Assembly: GCF_964340395.1 (NCBI RefSeq)
Contig: NC_135568.1
Coordinates: forward strand, 9,030,276-9,094,275
Length of the DNA: 64,000 nt
Source: Glandiceps talaboti
Lineage: Eukaryota > Hemichordata > Enteropneusta > Spengelidae
Direction of reading: 5' to 3'
The position numbers and the translations under genes are program-made. The notes below the pieces were generated by a model. It searched no databases and was not told where the DNA came from. It saw only the letters and a list, made by a program, of their open reading frames with translations. This document shows, one piece after another, positions 1-45,325 of this stretch. Each line of letters begins with the position of its first letter. Positions within the stretch are counted from its first letter, which is position 1.

Positions 1-494
1 CAAATGTACTATTCTTAATACTCGTAATCTTTGTTGTTATAGTAATGGAAATATTCCCAAATGAATTTGTTTCAAATATATATCTTTCAGAATTTCTGGC
101 TTCCTAAAAAATTAAAATAAGATTGGCGGATCTATGTTTCTAAGGGATAGAAACTCTCAAATTTAAGCAGGTTATTAAATGCCTGTGGACTGCCTAGTCT
201 TATTGTGTAATACTAACATTTTATTTTGATTATTTTCACTAGGACAAAATCATTGGAAATACTTTATAATAGATACTGTACATACCTTCCTAAATAAGTG
301 AAAATTAAGTTCATGCAATACATCTGATTTCTGTTTTTGTAAAAATTAAATCTCTTGAAAATATAGTATTTGACAGTGTACTAATACTTTTTTTTTCACA
401 AAATTAAGCCACAAATCATATATTTTAACAACATGTACTTTTCTTCAGGCATGTCAGTTGATTAAAATATGACAATCATATTTAATTTTTTGTT

Positions 495-815
495 GTGCCG
501 CCAGATGATAACATGTAGCAATATTAATTACATTTTTGTTGTGCAAGATGATACAATGTAGCAATATTAATTACATTTTTGTTGTGCAAGATGATACAAT
601 GTAGCAATATTAAATTATATTTTTGATGCGCAAGATGATACAATGTAGCAATATTAATTACATTTTGTTGTGCAAGGTGATACAATGTAGCAATGTTAAT
701 TACATTTTTGTTGTGCCAGATGATAACATGTAGCAATATTAATTACATTTTTGTTGAGCCAGATGATAACAATGTAGCAATACTAATTACATTTTTGTTG
801 AGCCAGAGGATGAGA
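495..815. repeat. AT-rich minisatellite, unit about 44 bp, about 7 copies
   Basis: Imperfect tandem copies of a unit containing TAGCAATATTAATTACAT followed by TTTTGTTG. The 70-codon frame on the minus strand here is only the repeat read through. Confidence 0.85.
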
Positions 816-2039
816 TTTCATAATGACTAATGTTTGTTGGGCCAGACAACTGTTTTTTTTTTCTTTTCAGCTGGTTCCTATTGTATTACAAAATGTATTT
901 CTAACACAAAATAAAACATTGTGTATGTCTGCAAAATTCGATATGAATCAAGAAAAAATGAACTAGTTACTATGGACATGTCATTTTTAATTAAAGTTTA
1001 CACAAGAACTCCTTAGGTTGGTTGAAAACTAACAAAGGTGGACATAGTTTGGTAACATTATATAGTGAATTCAAATTTTCTGCATTTACATGAAATTCAG
1101 ATCACTAACTTTCTAAAATTTTTATTGAATATCAGTATGCGAAAAAATGCCTCTCTCTTCCATGGAGACTGTAATCAGCATGAAACACTTTCCCGCCAAA
1201 AGTTAAGTCAACACAAATTGTGATTCAAGTGTAATTTTTCGGTACATTTAAAACTTAATTTTACATTCAAATCAAAGCAAAAACCCTTATTTACAAATTA
1301 CTGAAAAGTTTGGTAAAAAGTGATGACATTTGGCTAAAATAATCACAAAAAATTTATTTGTCATATTTTCACTCATGTCTCATTTTGGACAGATTAAACT
1401 TGACTAAATCAGATTATAGCTTAAGAATTATAGTTGCCATGACAACCAGTAGTAAAAATCAAATAAAAACATACAGGTCTTTTCTGATTGGAAAAGTATA
1501 ACAATATTCAAATTTTTATTAACTTGTTTTTTTTAAAAGTCATTTTAGATGTTTTGCGTGAATCTATTTAATTGTCATGTAATTAGCTATCATGTATGCA
1601 ATGTAACCAGACAAATTAAATTGATTATTGTATTTGAAATCCCCTTTTCATTGTGCAAGCTCGTGAAATTTTAATGATCTCGAACTCTAACATTTTATCG
1701 ACTTGAATAAAAGTTGTCAAACTGTCTCAAATAGGCTAGAAACATTGTAATAAAAATGGTAATTGTTCATGATTTTGTTGGGTTTTATAATGTTGACCTA
1801 ATACCTGCCCGAGGGAACAGATTAGAGAGTTCACAAAACAGAATCGTACAGCAGGTCCCATTGTACTGAATGACACTTGAAAAAGACTTGCTTTTAGAGA
1901 CTAAATTTTTCATATTTATAGTTTCCCTGTTTGGGGGGGAGGGGGTTGAGTTCACTATATACCACCAACCACAATACTTGTTTGTTGTACCAACAGTCGT
2001 AATTCTAAGCGTCATATTATACATACACCAAACAAACTT

Positions 2040-2900
2040 GAACGGGGAGTATCACAAACCGCGGCGTGTGTTTTATTCATTTGTCAACAACGGTGTAAAT
2101 ACGTAATGGAGTGTCAGTGACGTGGGAATCGGACAGTAAATGCCGGTGTGGCATCAAATATTTACATGTAACGGCGGAAACCTCGCCTCGTGTTATTACT
2201 CAATGACACGAAGTACAATACACACTAAACGAAAGGTGTTCTTCTGACTATTTAACCGTTAAAACTATTTATACTCAAAATTACACACTTGGGGATCAAA
2301 AACTGACCAACGCAGCCATAATGGCAACGATAAATTGCAATTAGTACACAGACATATATATCTAAACTTTAAGAATCGACAGATTATACATCGTATCACA
2401 GAGAAGGAGGAAATGCGACCACGGTCAAATCAAAGCGAGTTGATTAGTTCACGGAACGGTTTACATAAATGTTTGTTGCACGGTGTGGACGGCTCGTTTG
2501 CAATATACAAAACTCGACAGAAAAACCAACAAAACTTGCTCACCTACGGTGACGAGTATTGTATTCGCACGTTGTGTACACGGTTGCCAACCAATCAACT
2601 CGTCTGGAAAATAGTTTTTCCGCCCTCTCACACCTCAGTTCAAACGAATATGTTGTCGGCTGGTTCCAACTGATTTATCAATACCAGTATGTTTAACGTT
2701 TGCCCACTAGATCATGTTTGAGGTAAGATTTCTGGCGAGAGTTAATGGAGTACCGTAGTTAATAATGTAATGGGCAACACCACCTTTGGTTAATCGATCC
2801 AATACAACGGTGAACTCATCTCGCCGTGGACTTTTCTTGGCTGTTCCAATAATCGTGTGCACCCATATGCAGTAAGATGCACAAGTTTTGTAATGTTAGA
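2040..2900. promoter_or_regulatory. Candidate CpG-richer promoter-like patch
   Basis: This patch has clustered CpG dinucleotides, for example near 2050-2060, 2120-2190 and 2815-2830, in otherwise AT-rich and CpG-poor surroundings. It carries plausible splice donors on both strands. No TATA box, coding exon or partner gene could be identified, so promoter function is only an inference. Confidence 0.25.
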
Positions 2901-4526
2901 AACTTTCAGGAAAAAATGAATTATTGCAACCACATGTATTGCAGTTTATACTCATTAATCGTAAACGCGCAACAGTTTTCACAGATCAATCGTTTTTACT
3001 AATTTATAATTGTAATAATCTAAAATAAGGAAGGTACGTCGCAAAGTGATGGCAGCGTTCAGTTTTTACCCTGAATAAATTCTTCTCGTCGCCGTAGAGG
3101 GCGTACTTATATAAGAAAATATTAGGGACATTCACAGGCGATGTTTTCGCCATTCAAGAGCTATTTCTATGCGAAGATGATGAAACACAGAAACAATAAA
3201 ATCAATGAAAACTGAAGAATAATTGATTTTCGATAGTTCAAACACCGTATCTCAAAAACAATTTTGTTACAGCCTGTAAAAGTTGTGTTTATTGGAAACT
3301 GAACACTAAGCATTACCACCAGTACTGAAATTCTATGTATCATGCTACTTTTCAGAGTATGATCTCGGTTTATATAGTTGCTACAACAGATACCAGAAGT
3401 AATGAAATAGACTAAGCAAGAGATGTTTCACTTATATTAAATACACACACATCGTGACACATACACACACATGTCAAATGCAGAGAGATATCATATTTCA
3501 CTTTGATCCCATGTCGTCATAAACCACAGCCTCTTTTACGGCATCGTGTCACCGAAGAATTACAGCTCTGGTTTGTGAGAATGTCCCATACAATCACTGA
3601 CAAAGCCTAAGAGACATGTCACCACACCTCCCCCACATGCCTCCCCCACCATATTAGTACAATTGAACCGTTAAATATATGTTATGCCTCACTTGTGCCG
3701 TACAAGTAATAATGTAGTTCATTTTATACAATTTCTAAATTTCAGTGGTATCAATGGCCATGTTGTTTGAGAGATTCCTCCTCCAGTGTAGGAGCCCCCG
3801 GGTAGGAGCGCCCTCTTCAGGTCTGTCAAACATTTCCTGATTTACATGAGGAATCATGGTCTGGAGTAGACTGCAAGATACGTTGTGTTATTCCACTCTC
3901 TGCGAGGTGTGAGGGCGCCCCGTAGAGGCGTACCTTACAGACTCGGTCCTGTTATCGAGACAGACAACACACAGATCTAGCAGAGTATATGTTGCTTGTT
4001 TTCCTGGTTTTGCTCAAGCCATAATTTGATCTGAATTCAGTGTATCAAATACACAGAAATGTCACTTTGTGAGATTTTTTTAATATTGTCAATGAATTTG
4101 TTTGATGCATGAAATTTTTCATTTCATGACTGGCTGGCTAGGTATTTAACTTTGCCAACATCACCCTAATCCTTTCAGTGTGATTCATTGTACATAATTA
4201 GTACATATACACATTAGGCATTGTCTGTGCAATGTTGGGGACATATAAAACCCAAATTTTGCTATTTGTTTATGAATGACCTTTTTACCCCAGCTAGCCC
4301 TGGATGTATTTCAACCAGTTCATTTGCATGCTGGTAGATAAATACACCCCCACCCCCACCCCAACACACACTCATGCAAGGCACGGTTTTCTTCGAAAGT
4401 CTCCAGCTGTTCAGTTGGAGACTTACCAATTCACTAAATTGTCTAATATATTTGTTTCCATCTTTCACCTTACATTGTAAGTGCATGATCTAAATAGCCA
4501 TCAGGGGTACACTAGTATACATGGAG

Positions 4527-4630
4527 CAGTGTGCCCTCAAATGGTAGCCAAATTTTGTTGCAAGTCAACACATATAAGAGATCGGGCAACACCAAATTTT
4601 GGTGCATCAAATTGGCTTAGAGGGCACACC
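4527..4630. mobile_element. Small MITE with CAGTGTGCCCTC inverted ends (copy 1)
   Basis: The left end reads CAGTGTGCCCTCAAATGG and the right end is the inverted form, GAGGGCACACC. The ends pair over about 25 bp, and the internal sequence is AT-rich without coding potential. A related copy lies at 8940-9097 in TAF5 intron 2. Confidence 0.7.
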
Positions 4631-5534
4631 AACTAGGAGATTGGATGATTATCTAGGAAATAGTCAATAGTCCAGACAATTGGGCAAAATCAGCAGGCTG
4701 AGTCTAGATCACTCATGACCAAATTGCTACATGTATACTTGTCCAAATATAATTTCAAACAGGGCAGAGGACCAGGGCTTTGTGTACAAATATTTCAGAG
4801 GAACCAATTGCAGTATTAGGGAGCATACATGTAGAAAAGGGGCTTGGAGGGTTAGCACTACAGGTATTTCATGTAATGGCAGTGTACAACAAGGGTAAAA
4901 TAAATGCAAGAATCACAAGAAGTTGTTTTATGTCTGTGTATTTCCTAATAATCCTTTACACATAACAAGCTCTTCTCAAAAGATGGAAAACTTGAAAATA
5001 CAAAGAAAATGGTCTATTCATCACTAGTAGATAGCAAAACACATACAGTAAAACTTGAATGTCTATGTTGATGAAATGAAGGAAAGTCTTGTAGATTGGG
5101 TAATGCCGAATAGATTGTAGAATCATTTCATTGTATTTCCCAAAACAGAAGAATTACCACTTAAAGACGAGAGGCTTGCGTTCCAATTGTTCAGAAATAT
5201 AAGGTAAAAACAGTGTAAGAAGTTGTACTGTCTCAAATTCAAGACGACATTTTGCTTCTAGGATCACCATTGGTGTCCATTACACATGGATTGTTATGCC
5301 ACACTGCAAAGTTCATAGATCTGCCATTCCAGAGTCCACACCATAAAAGTTGGTCACACAGGGCTGGTCTCGTCATAAACCTTACATCAGTAGTGAAAGC
5401 ACTTGGTACAGGCAACACTAATGTTGACTATGTCCTTTCCTTACAAATACTAGCTTGGTCTGTGGTTGAACCTCTTTCTCAAGTAACGTGAATGTAGCGA
5501 TCTACTACTGATGAACAGCTGTGACGTTGGCAGT

Positions 5535-7337
5535 CTACTTTGACCTTGCCCTCATCTTTCGTCTTTTGCGCTTGAGTCTATGTAAGAGAACAAGAAAACG
5601 TTAGTTTCAAATTAAACTTTTCATTAAGTGTTCATTCAGCTCACATCCCAGTCTTTTACTTACGACCTATCCATCTAGAGGAGTCAAACAAAACCTTACT
5701 TTTTGTGAAAATGTTTTCAGCTAAATTTATTGCAGCGTTAGGACCAGTAGAGCTAATACAGGTCAGACATTGCTACCCACATGTACTTATCACAAGATGC
5801 CTTTTGGATGGTTCACGTTGTGACAGAAAACATGTTAAAATTGGTATATGCACTTGACACAGATGGTGATTATGATGGGTAGCAGAACATGACATTTTAA
5901 AGGAATGTGTAACTGTACCAAGACTTAGACATACAGATTTGATTACATAATGATAAAAATAGGTAACTTACCTTCGCATACGCTTCTTTCGCCACTGTGG
6001 AATGAAAAAGAGAAAATTACACATTACAATGCGTGTCAACAATCGTTACAGAAATTGCTATAAAACCAAGTTTCATTTATACTGCACACAACATACTAAT
6101 ACCAGATCTATAGATAAGATAACCAGATGACCTGACACTTGCATGACACCTTTCCAATCTCTACATAAACTGGGAACGGTTCCCATCTAAATCAACATTT
6201 TTACTAAGTTTGGGAACCCCGGTAATAGAAATCAGGTATAAAACTCATAGATTTCCTTACAATCAACCACGATATTATTTTTAGTACAACCCTTGGCAAA
6301 TCACTGCAAATAATTATGCCACACACGTGTGCATTATCACCAATGTTAATTCTTAAATGCAATTTATGATTGCAAGGAAAATGTAATGGAAATCATCACC
6401 ATCACACAAGTTTTAGTAAATGTAACTTTTCTAGAATTTACCAGGCATTGATCACTTATATAAATCATTTTCAAAGAACCACATTTGGAGGGTTATCACA
6501 GACCACATGTGATGCCCAGTGCTGATAAAACATGATGGCAATTCAGGATCATGGCTGAAAAAACGTAATCAGCATTGTTAAAATGGTAAGTGAAAATCCA
6601 ATTTTGCAATTTGTATGTACTATTAGTATTAGAGTTTGCAAAAAAACTTATCACAAACATAGAATTCTTGAAGTATCAACCAAAGTGATACAAAATGTTC
6701 GTCGTATCTCAAGTTAACATTGCACATGTTGTAATGATTGATGGACATACTGGTTTAAAACCCACGATGCCCGCGAAACTATGGAATCCCCGCGACCGAA
6801 AAGTGCAAAATGGATTGATTTATGATTAATTCACGGTTCTTACTTTTTTCCAAGACCATTCTGGCTATTTGGGTCACCATGCTGTTTTGATGGCAAATTG
6901 GAGTAGTAACTAGTAACTTTTCTCGCGTTGCGTCCGGAGGCGGGCAACTACAAAATTTGCATTCGATGCCGACATTACATACTTTCAGATATAACAATTT
7001 AGTTTCCTCAAAATTCAATAATATTCATGACCATTAGAATACTGTACAACACGATACACGACCCTCTTCAACCTAAATATATTGGGGGTACATGTACGTA
7101 GTACATGCCCCTCGATGGTTCAGTATCCGAGATACATGTTTTTGAAATGGTGAAATATCACGAAAAATACACTCACCTTTGCCCTCATACTTTAACAAGG
7201 GATCTACAAGAAATAGAAGAATGGATAAATGTTATTAAATTTACTTGATGAGATAAAATAAGCGAAGATTTTATGGATTTTCAAGAGTGACATACAACAC
7301 ACTTACTTTGTCAAAATGGACGACATGCAAGAGAAGG
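5535..7337 (-). CDS. RPL41: Ribosomal protein eL41 (RPL41)
   Basis: Encodes the 25-residue, almost wholly Arg/Lys ribosomal protein eL41 of the large subunit. Coding exons on the minus strand are 7188-7177 (ATG plus three codons, MRAK), 5994-5972 (WRKKRMR plus two bases) and 5577-5535 (LKRKRRKMRARSK and TAG). All junctions are GT-AG and the phases join exactly. From memory of the human protein the match is essentially identical, with A in place of Q at position 22. The coding exon with the start extends to 7203 after an acceptor TTGTAG. A non-coding first exon is predicted at about 7337-7307, ending at donor CAAA|GTAAGT and beginning CCTTCTCTT, a 5'TOP-like tract typical of ribosomal-protein mRNAs. 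It is divergent from TAF5. No poly(A) signal was found with certainty. The gene is too small for a normal ORF scan. Confidence 0.95.
7329..7337 (-). promoter_or_regulatory. Candidate 5'TOP start of RPL41 mRNA
   Basis: Read on the minus strand this is CCTTCTCTT, about 20 bases upstream of the predicted non-coding exon 1 donor. Ribosomal-protein mRNAs typically start at a C followed by pyrimidines, so this is the likely transcription start. It is an inference from motif and position. Confidence 0.55.
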
Positions 7338-7547
7338 AATTACCCGGATGTTGACCTGACTTTGACCCCTTATCCTCGTTCAACATTACTGGAAGTTAAA
7401 GCAATGTGCCCAAACAGTTAAAGTGGTAATAGAAATGTTCTACCTATCGACAAAAGATGATACTTTCTTAACTATATTATAATTTTGACTTTTTAAAAAA
7501 GTTTTGCCACGATATGTAAGTCATATATCCTTTTAAAAAGTTACCGT
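7338..7547. promoter_or_regulatory. Probable bidirectional promoter of RPL41 and TAF5
   Basis: About 210 bp separates the predicted RPL41 start (minus) from the first TAF5 ATG (plus). No clear TATA box was seen for either gene, as expected for housekeeping promoters. The TAF5 5' leader must lie within this interval or in an unseen upstream exon. Confidence 0.6.
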
Positions 7548-40290
<32,743 letters not shown>

Positions 40291-40320
<30 letters not shown>

Positions 40321-41010
40321 CATTATATAGCTTGCCCCACAAGTTGTCTGCTAGAAGCTGGACCATATACATCATAGCATTATATTGCTGGCCCCACAAG
40401 TCGTCTGCTAGAAGCTGGACCATATACATCATAGCATTATATTGCTGCCCCCACATGTGATCTACTGCTAGCAGCTGGACCATATACAAGATAGCATTAT
40501 ATTGCTGGCCCCACAAGTGATCTACTGCTAGCAGCTGGACCATATACAAGATAGCATTATATTGCTGCCCCCACAAGTGATCTACTGCTAGCAGCTGGAC
40601 CATATACAAGATAGCATTATATTGCTGGCCCCACAAGTGATCTACTGCTAGCACCTGAACCATGTACAAGATAGCATTATATTGCTGGCTCCACAAGAGA
40701 TCTACTGCTAGCAGCTGAACCATGTACAAGATAGCATTATATTGCTGGCCCCACAAGTGATCTACTGCTAGCAGCTGGACCATATACAAGATAGCATTAT
40801 ATTGCTGGCCCCACAAGTGATCTACTGCTAGCACCTGAACCATGTACAAGATAGCATTATATTGCTGGCTCCACAAGTGATCTACTGCTAGCAGCTGAAC
40901 CATGTACAAGATAGCATTATATTGCTGGCCCCACAAGTGATCTACTGCTAGCAGCTGGACCATATACAAGATAGCATTATATTGCTGGCCCCACAAGTCA
41001 TTTACTGCTA
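40291..41010 (+). repeat. 60-bp array copying the last codons and stop of TAF5, about 12 copies
   Basis: The unit contains CTGCTAGCAGCTGGACCATA, TACAAGATAG and CATTATATTGCTGGCCCCAC. The first unit is the true TAF5 end (TTGCTAGCAGGGGGACCTTA, TAAAACATAG). Read in the TAF5 frame, the units encode LLAAGPYTR-like peptides and then TAG, and 60 is a multiple of three so the frame is kept. The 251-codon frame on the minus strand is an artefact of the array. Degraded units continue to about 41120. Confidence 0.95.
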
Positions 41011-41665
41011 ACAGATGAACCACACACATACATGTACCAAAGCATTACATCGTTAGTCCATAAGTCATGCACTGCTAGCAACTTGACCAAATACCACAGC
41101 ATTAGATTGCTAGCCTTGTTTACAGTCAGGCACTAGCAGCAGAATTATTAGGTGTTATTGACAAGACAACCATTCCGTAAAAACACTTTTGTTGATTGTA
41201 CTGTACAAAAGTTGACATTTATTGCATTCAGCATTATGTCAGTAACTGCCATGTAAATATTTAAACTGATTTTTATAGAGAATGAGGAAAATTGTTACTG
41301 TGCTGTGGAGATACATTGTTAGCCTGTTACTGTGCTGTGGAGATACATTGTTAGCTGGTCGTACCTCCTAGCCCTATAGCCTATTTACTGCACTATTGAG
41401 ATACATCGTTAGCTGGTCATACCTCCTAGCTCTCATATCCTGGAACGAAACCTGTTTGAGAAAAATGAATCTACTTTGATTTTGCAATGTTAATCAATGT
41501 CTCATGATCCATATCATACAAGCTCCTAAGCATCAATAATATTTGCCTTGAAATGACAACACTGTATAGGATCTTACCTAGTATCATAGTGTACTGTTGT
41601 AAGTTACCATTCCTTCAAATAGTATTCAATACTGTATGTGAATTAATAAACAAAATATTTCTTTT
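40321..41665 (+). other. Probable TAF5 3' untranslated region
   Basis: It runs from the stop codon to just past the poly(A) signal at 41645. Its first half is the 60-bp array. Around 41310-41420 a further short duplication repeats TACTGTGCTGTGGAGATACA. Confidence 0.6.
41645..41650 (+). terminator. Candidate TAF5 poly(A) signal
   Basis: AATAAA on the plus strand, the first convincing one after the TAF5 stop, followed by a T/G-rich stretch. Confidence 0.55.
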
Positions 41666-41819
41666 TCTACGAATGATTTGTTAGGTCGGTTTACTTTCTC
41701 TGAAGTTTGTGAATCATTTTGCACAGCTACTATGAAATGGTGGTGTTAGAGCCATTCATACTTGTTTGAAACATTGATAAATACTTGGGTACAACTGAAC
41801 TTCAGTTAGTGTGTAGGAA

Positions 41820-41985
41820 AGTGTGTCCGTCAGTGTCCGTGTCTGTGTACGTGTCTGTGTCTGTGTCCGTGTCTGTGTCTGTGTCTGTGTCTGTGTCCGT
41901 ATACGTGTACGTGTCTGTGTCCATGTCTGTGTCTGTGTCTGTGTACATGTCTGTGTCTGTGTCTGTGTCTGTGTCTGTGTTTTAA
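41820..41985. repeat. (GTGTCT)n hexanucleotide repeat
   Basis: About 27 hexamers of GTGTCT with GTGTCC, GTGTAC and ATGTCT variants. The frames on both strands (repeated SVSV, or QTQT) are artefacts. Confidence 0.97.
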
Positions 41986-42990
41986 CGAAGTATGAATACA
42001 TTTTATGATAACTCCACCACTCGTCCTCACCAACAAAAACCAAAGACTTTCCTTTGGAAACAGAAAAGTTCGAAAACACACCAATTTGAAACCATTTTAG
42101 CTCTATTCTCATTCTGGTTCACTGTTGCATCATGGGGATATTAACATATATATTAAATAAACACTGAATCATGACTTTATCTAATAAATATTTAATTTCG
42201 GATATTAAAGTGAAGTAGAGTTTCAACTTAATAATTCTTGGCAATCACACAAAAAATATGTGATGTGAAATCATGAAATGACTCAAGAACCCCAACATTT
42301 ATGAAAATATATGAATTTCCTGAGGTATACATCTAATGGCAAAAAAGAATGTTGGGCTCATCACCAAGGTAGCAGTTTGATATCCACATACTGAGCCAAA
42401 GGAATGTCATACAAACACCGAAACACTCTGACCAGTAAATAAAAACTTGACACAAATAATTCAGATCAATATGAACAAATAATAAAGCAGGAAGGCATGA
42501 CGAGTGGATGATCGAGTGTTGTGTAGATAACGGAAGTAGGCAACTATATTGAATGGCACCACGAAAAGGAACTTGTGTAAAACGAAAGGGAAATGAGATG
42601 TCCCAGGGCAACTCTGAGGGCGCCAATTCACCCCTATGACTGAAGCCATTGGAGACGGTTAGTACATTTCTTTTGTAGAAATTGTGCAGTTTATATTTTG
42701 TATGTACATTTTTATGAGTTTCTGTCCCTAGTGTAGTTTGTTTAAGGTTTCACTCCTGTAGTTTGTTATCGGCTTCTCTTCTCAGTAGAGTTTGATATGA
42801 TTTATGGGTAGGTTTCTCTCCTGTAGTTTGTTGTGAATTTCTGTCCCCAGTGTGTTTGTTATAGCATGGCCATATAAGTGGAGATACCTGCATGGTTATG
42901 GGTTTCTCTGCTGTACTTTGTTATGGGTTCTTGCAGTTTGTTACTGGTTGTATATGACTTATCTCCTGCAGTGTGGTGAATAAGAATGAA
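41986..42990. other. TAF5-cadherin spacer, part 1
   Basis: No gene is supported. 42230-42310 holds an inverted family C repeat. About 42480-42660 is CpG-richer and has an ETS-like ACGGAAGTAGG at 42530; it could be a promoter, but no gene follows. 42700-42960 has loose repeats of GTAGTTTGTTATGGGTTTCT type. Confidence 0.4.
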
Positions 42991-42999
42991 ATTATATTT

Positions 43000-43440
43000 T
43001 CACCGCAAACCCATGGCAAACTACAGGAGATGGGGCAACCATACCCCCATAGCAAACTACAGGAGTTAGGGCAACCTTACACCCATAGCAAACTACAGGT
43101 GATAAGACTACCTTGCCCCTATAGAAAACTACAGGAGATAGGGCAACCATACCCCCATAGAAAACTACAGGAGATAGGGCAACCATACCCCCATAGAAAA
43201 CTACAGGAGATAGGGCAACCATACCCCCATAGAAAACTACAGGAGATAGGGCAACCATACCCCCATAGAAAACTACAGGAGAAAAGGGCAGCCTTACACC
43301 CATAGCAAACTACAGGAGATAAGACTACCTTACCCACATAGAAAATTACAGGAGATAGGGCAACCTTACCCCCATAGAAAACTACAGGAGATAGGGCAGC
43401 CTTACCCCCATAGCAAACTACAGGATATTGACCTAAATAC
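43000..43440. repeat. 36-bp minisatellite, about 12 copies
   Basis: Unit CATAGAAAACTACAGGAGAT plus AGGGCAACCATACCCC. 36 is a multiple of three, so it gives open frames of about 110 codons on both strands. Shorter, degraded units with ACTACAGGAGATA continue to about 43790. Confidence 0.96.
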
Positions 43441-43950
43441 CCGTAACTACTGGAGATATTCACCTAAATACCCATAACTACAGGAGATATGCACCTAAAT
43501 ACCCATTACTATAGGACATATTCACCTATTAAATACCCATAACTACAGGACATATTCTCCTAAATACACAATACTACAGGAGATACTCACCTAAATACCA
43601 TTAATTGTGGGAGATAAAATCATCTAGATCATAGACATTGGAGAGAGATGCCTATATATGGATAACAAACTACAGGAGATGAGAAAGTCACATAAGCTAT
43701 AAGAAACTATACAGCTAGAGTCATCTAGAACCAAATAGTACAGGAGATAAGCTATCATATTAAAGCAACAACAAAATTACAGGAGATAAAGCCAGGAAAT
43801 AACATAATTTGGGAAGTGTGATGTGTTATCTTATATATCTACATTCTACTGTAGTAGTAGTAGTATTAGACACATGAATATAGAGATTGGCCATACAATG
43901 AAGGTGAATACCTGATGTGTAATTATACAAATGTCATGATGCACAGGATA

Positions 43951-44410
43951 AACAAGATAGTTTGTGGGGTGATGTAATGATTTGAACCTTTACATCTAAT
44001 CAGGGCCTAGTTTGTGAAATGATGAAATGATTTGAACCTTTACACCTAATCAGGGCCTAGTTTGTGTGATGATGTAATGATTTGAACCTTTACAACTTAT
44101 CAGGGCCTAGTTTGTGTGATAATGTAATGATTTGAACCTTTACACCTAATCAGGGCCTAGTTTGTGTGATGATGTAATGATTTGAACCTTTACACCTAAT
44201 CAGGGCCTAGTTTGTGTGATAATGTAATGATTTGAACCTTTACACCTAATCAGGGCCTAGTTTGTGTGATGATGTAATGATTTGAACCTTTACACCTAAT
44301 CAGGGCCTAGTTTGTGTGATGATGTAATGATTTGAACCTTTACACCTAATCAGGGCCCAGTTTGTGTGATGATGTAACGATTTGAACCTTTACACCTAAT
44401 CAGGGCCTAA
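43951..44410. repeat. 50-bp minisatellite, 9 copies
   Basis: Unit CAGGGCCTAGTTTGTGTGAT plus GATGTAATGATTTGAACCTT plus TACACCTAAT, with an exact 50-bp spacing (44001, 44051, 44101, 44151 and so on). Confidence 0.97.
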
Positions 44411-45265
44411 TTAGTGCCAGTGTAACTGATACCATGGTTTTTTATGAGGTGAAAGAGGTTTTCATTTAAATAGGGCATTTGGTAGGAACAGAAGAATGAA
44501 GAGTGTCTTTATTCAGTCAGTCAGTAAATAAAGTGAATATTCAATCAGAAGAGAAAACTTAAAAGTTGTTTACCTATTTAATTGACCAGGTAGAGAAAGA
44601 AAGAACCAGGAAAGTCTAATTTATTCAACCTTATTCCACCTCCCTGTTCCCTGTGTCTGACTATACATTTTATAAAGAGATTCAGCCAGGACTACAAAGC
44701 ATTTGTGGTTATTATATTTCATTTTACAGCTGGTTCTGTGGTTATTTTGAAAACACAAACTGTATCAGTAACGAAACATGGGGAAACAGTCTAATGTTCT
44801 GTGTAAATGAGTATTCAATAAACACTAATACTGGATACACTGGTTATACACCATATTCCTGTGATAAAAAAAAACAAAAGATTATATAGTTGCCACTCGG
44901 AGCACTAGCCCTTAATGTAAAGGAGCAACTTTTGGAGTACGAGTGCCACGATAGTTGGGTACTGCAGACTCTTGAAAAAATCGTCAGTGAAGTTGGATGC
45001 ATTCTCAATATCTGGTGAAAGCATTCTTCTAACTTTGTTTCAGATCATACACTATTAATATCTCACAGAGCTGTATTAGCCGTATTTTGTTGACTTCCTC
45101 ATTTACAGTTATGTGATTTTAGCACTCAATTTTCAGTTTTATGCTGAGTGCATTCTTCTTTTGAAAATGAATAAGGTGGGTATGGCTGGAATATGGCATA
45201 TTGAAACTGGCTTAAAGTTTGTATATTCTAACATGATCATGATATTTGACATGCCATTGGCCTGT
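44411..45265. other. TAF5-cadherin spacer, part 2
   Basis: No feature is supported. The 78-codon plus-strand frame at 44653-44889 has no recognisable domain and no gene context. Confidence 0.5.
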
Positions 45266-45283
45266 ATTTATTTATGGAATTGG

Positions 45284-45289
45284 TTTATT
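45284..45289 (-). terminator. Candidate cadherin poly(A) signal
   Basis: AATAAA on the minus strand about 37 bases after the cadherin stop; a second one lies at 45267-45272. Confidence 0.7.
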
Positions 45290-45325
45290 TAATCTCGTAA
45301 AAATGCAGTGCACATTTAGTAGTTC

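Larger units (their letters stand above)
1..5534. other. Left spacer, no gene supported
   Basis: Apart from the minisatellite at 495-815 and a small MITE at 4527-4630, I see no supported coding exon in this stretch. About 2040-2900 is visibly richer in CpG than its surroundings and could hold a promoter or a 5' untranslated exon. A good donor (GTAG|GTGAGC) is present on the minus strand near 2540 and one on the plus strand (TTTGAG|GTAAGA) near 2720, but nothing links either to a gene inside the window. Confidence 0.5.

Noticed and set aside
2335-2673. 112-codon plus-strand frame
   Set aside because: No recognisable domain, no splice context and no neighbouring exon; it lies in the CpG-richer patch and is probably chance.
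2700-2900. Minus-strand stop-free stretch of about 65 codons (includes RRDEFTVVLDRLTKGG)
   Set aside because: It looks protein-like, but it has no start codon in frame, no usable acceptor upstream and no family I can name; I could not tie it to a gene.
6300-6420. C-box-like GTGATGA on the minus strand in an RPL41 intron, considered as a C/D snoRNA
   Set aside because: No D box at snoRNA spacing and no terminal stem; ribosomal-protein introns often host snoRNAs, but this one is not supported.
42973-43463. Frames of 103-114 codons on both strands with 12-residue repeats
   Set aside because: Translation of the 36-bp minisatellite, with no independent support.
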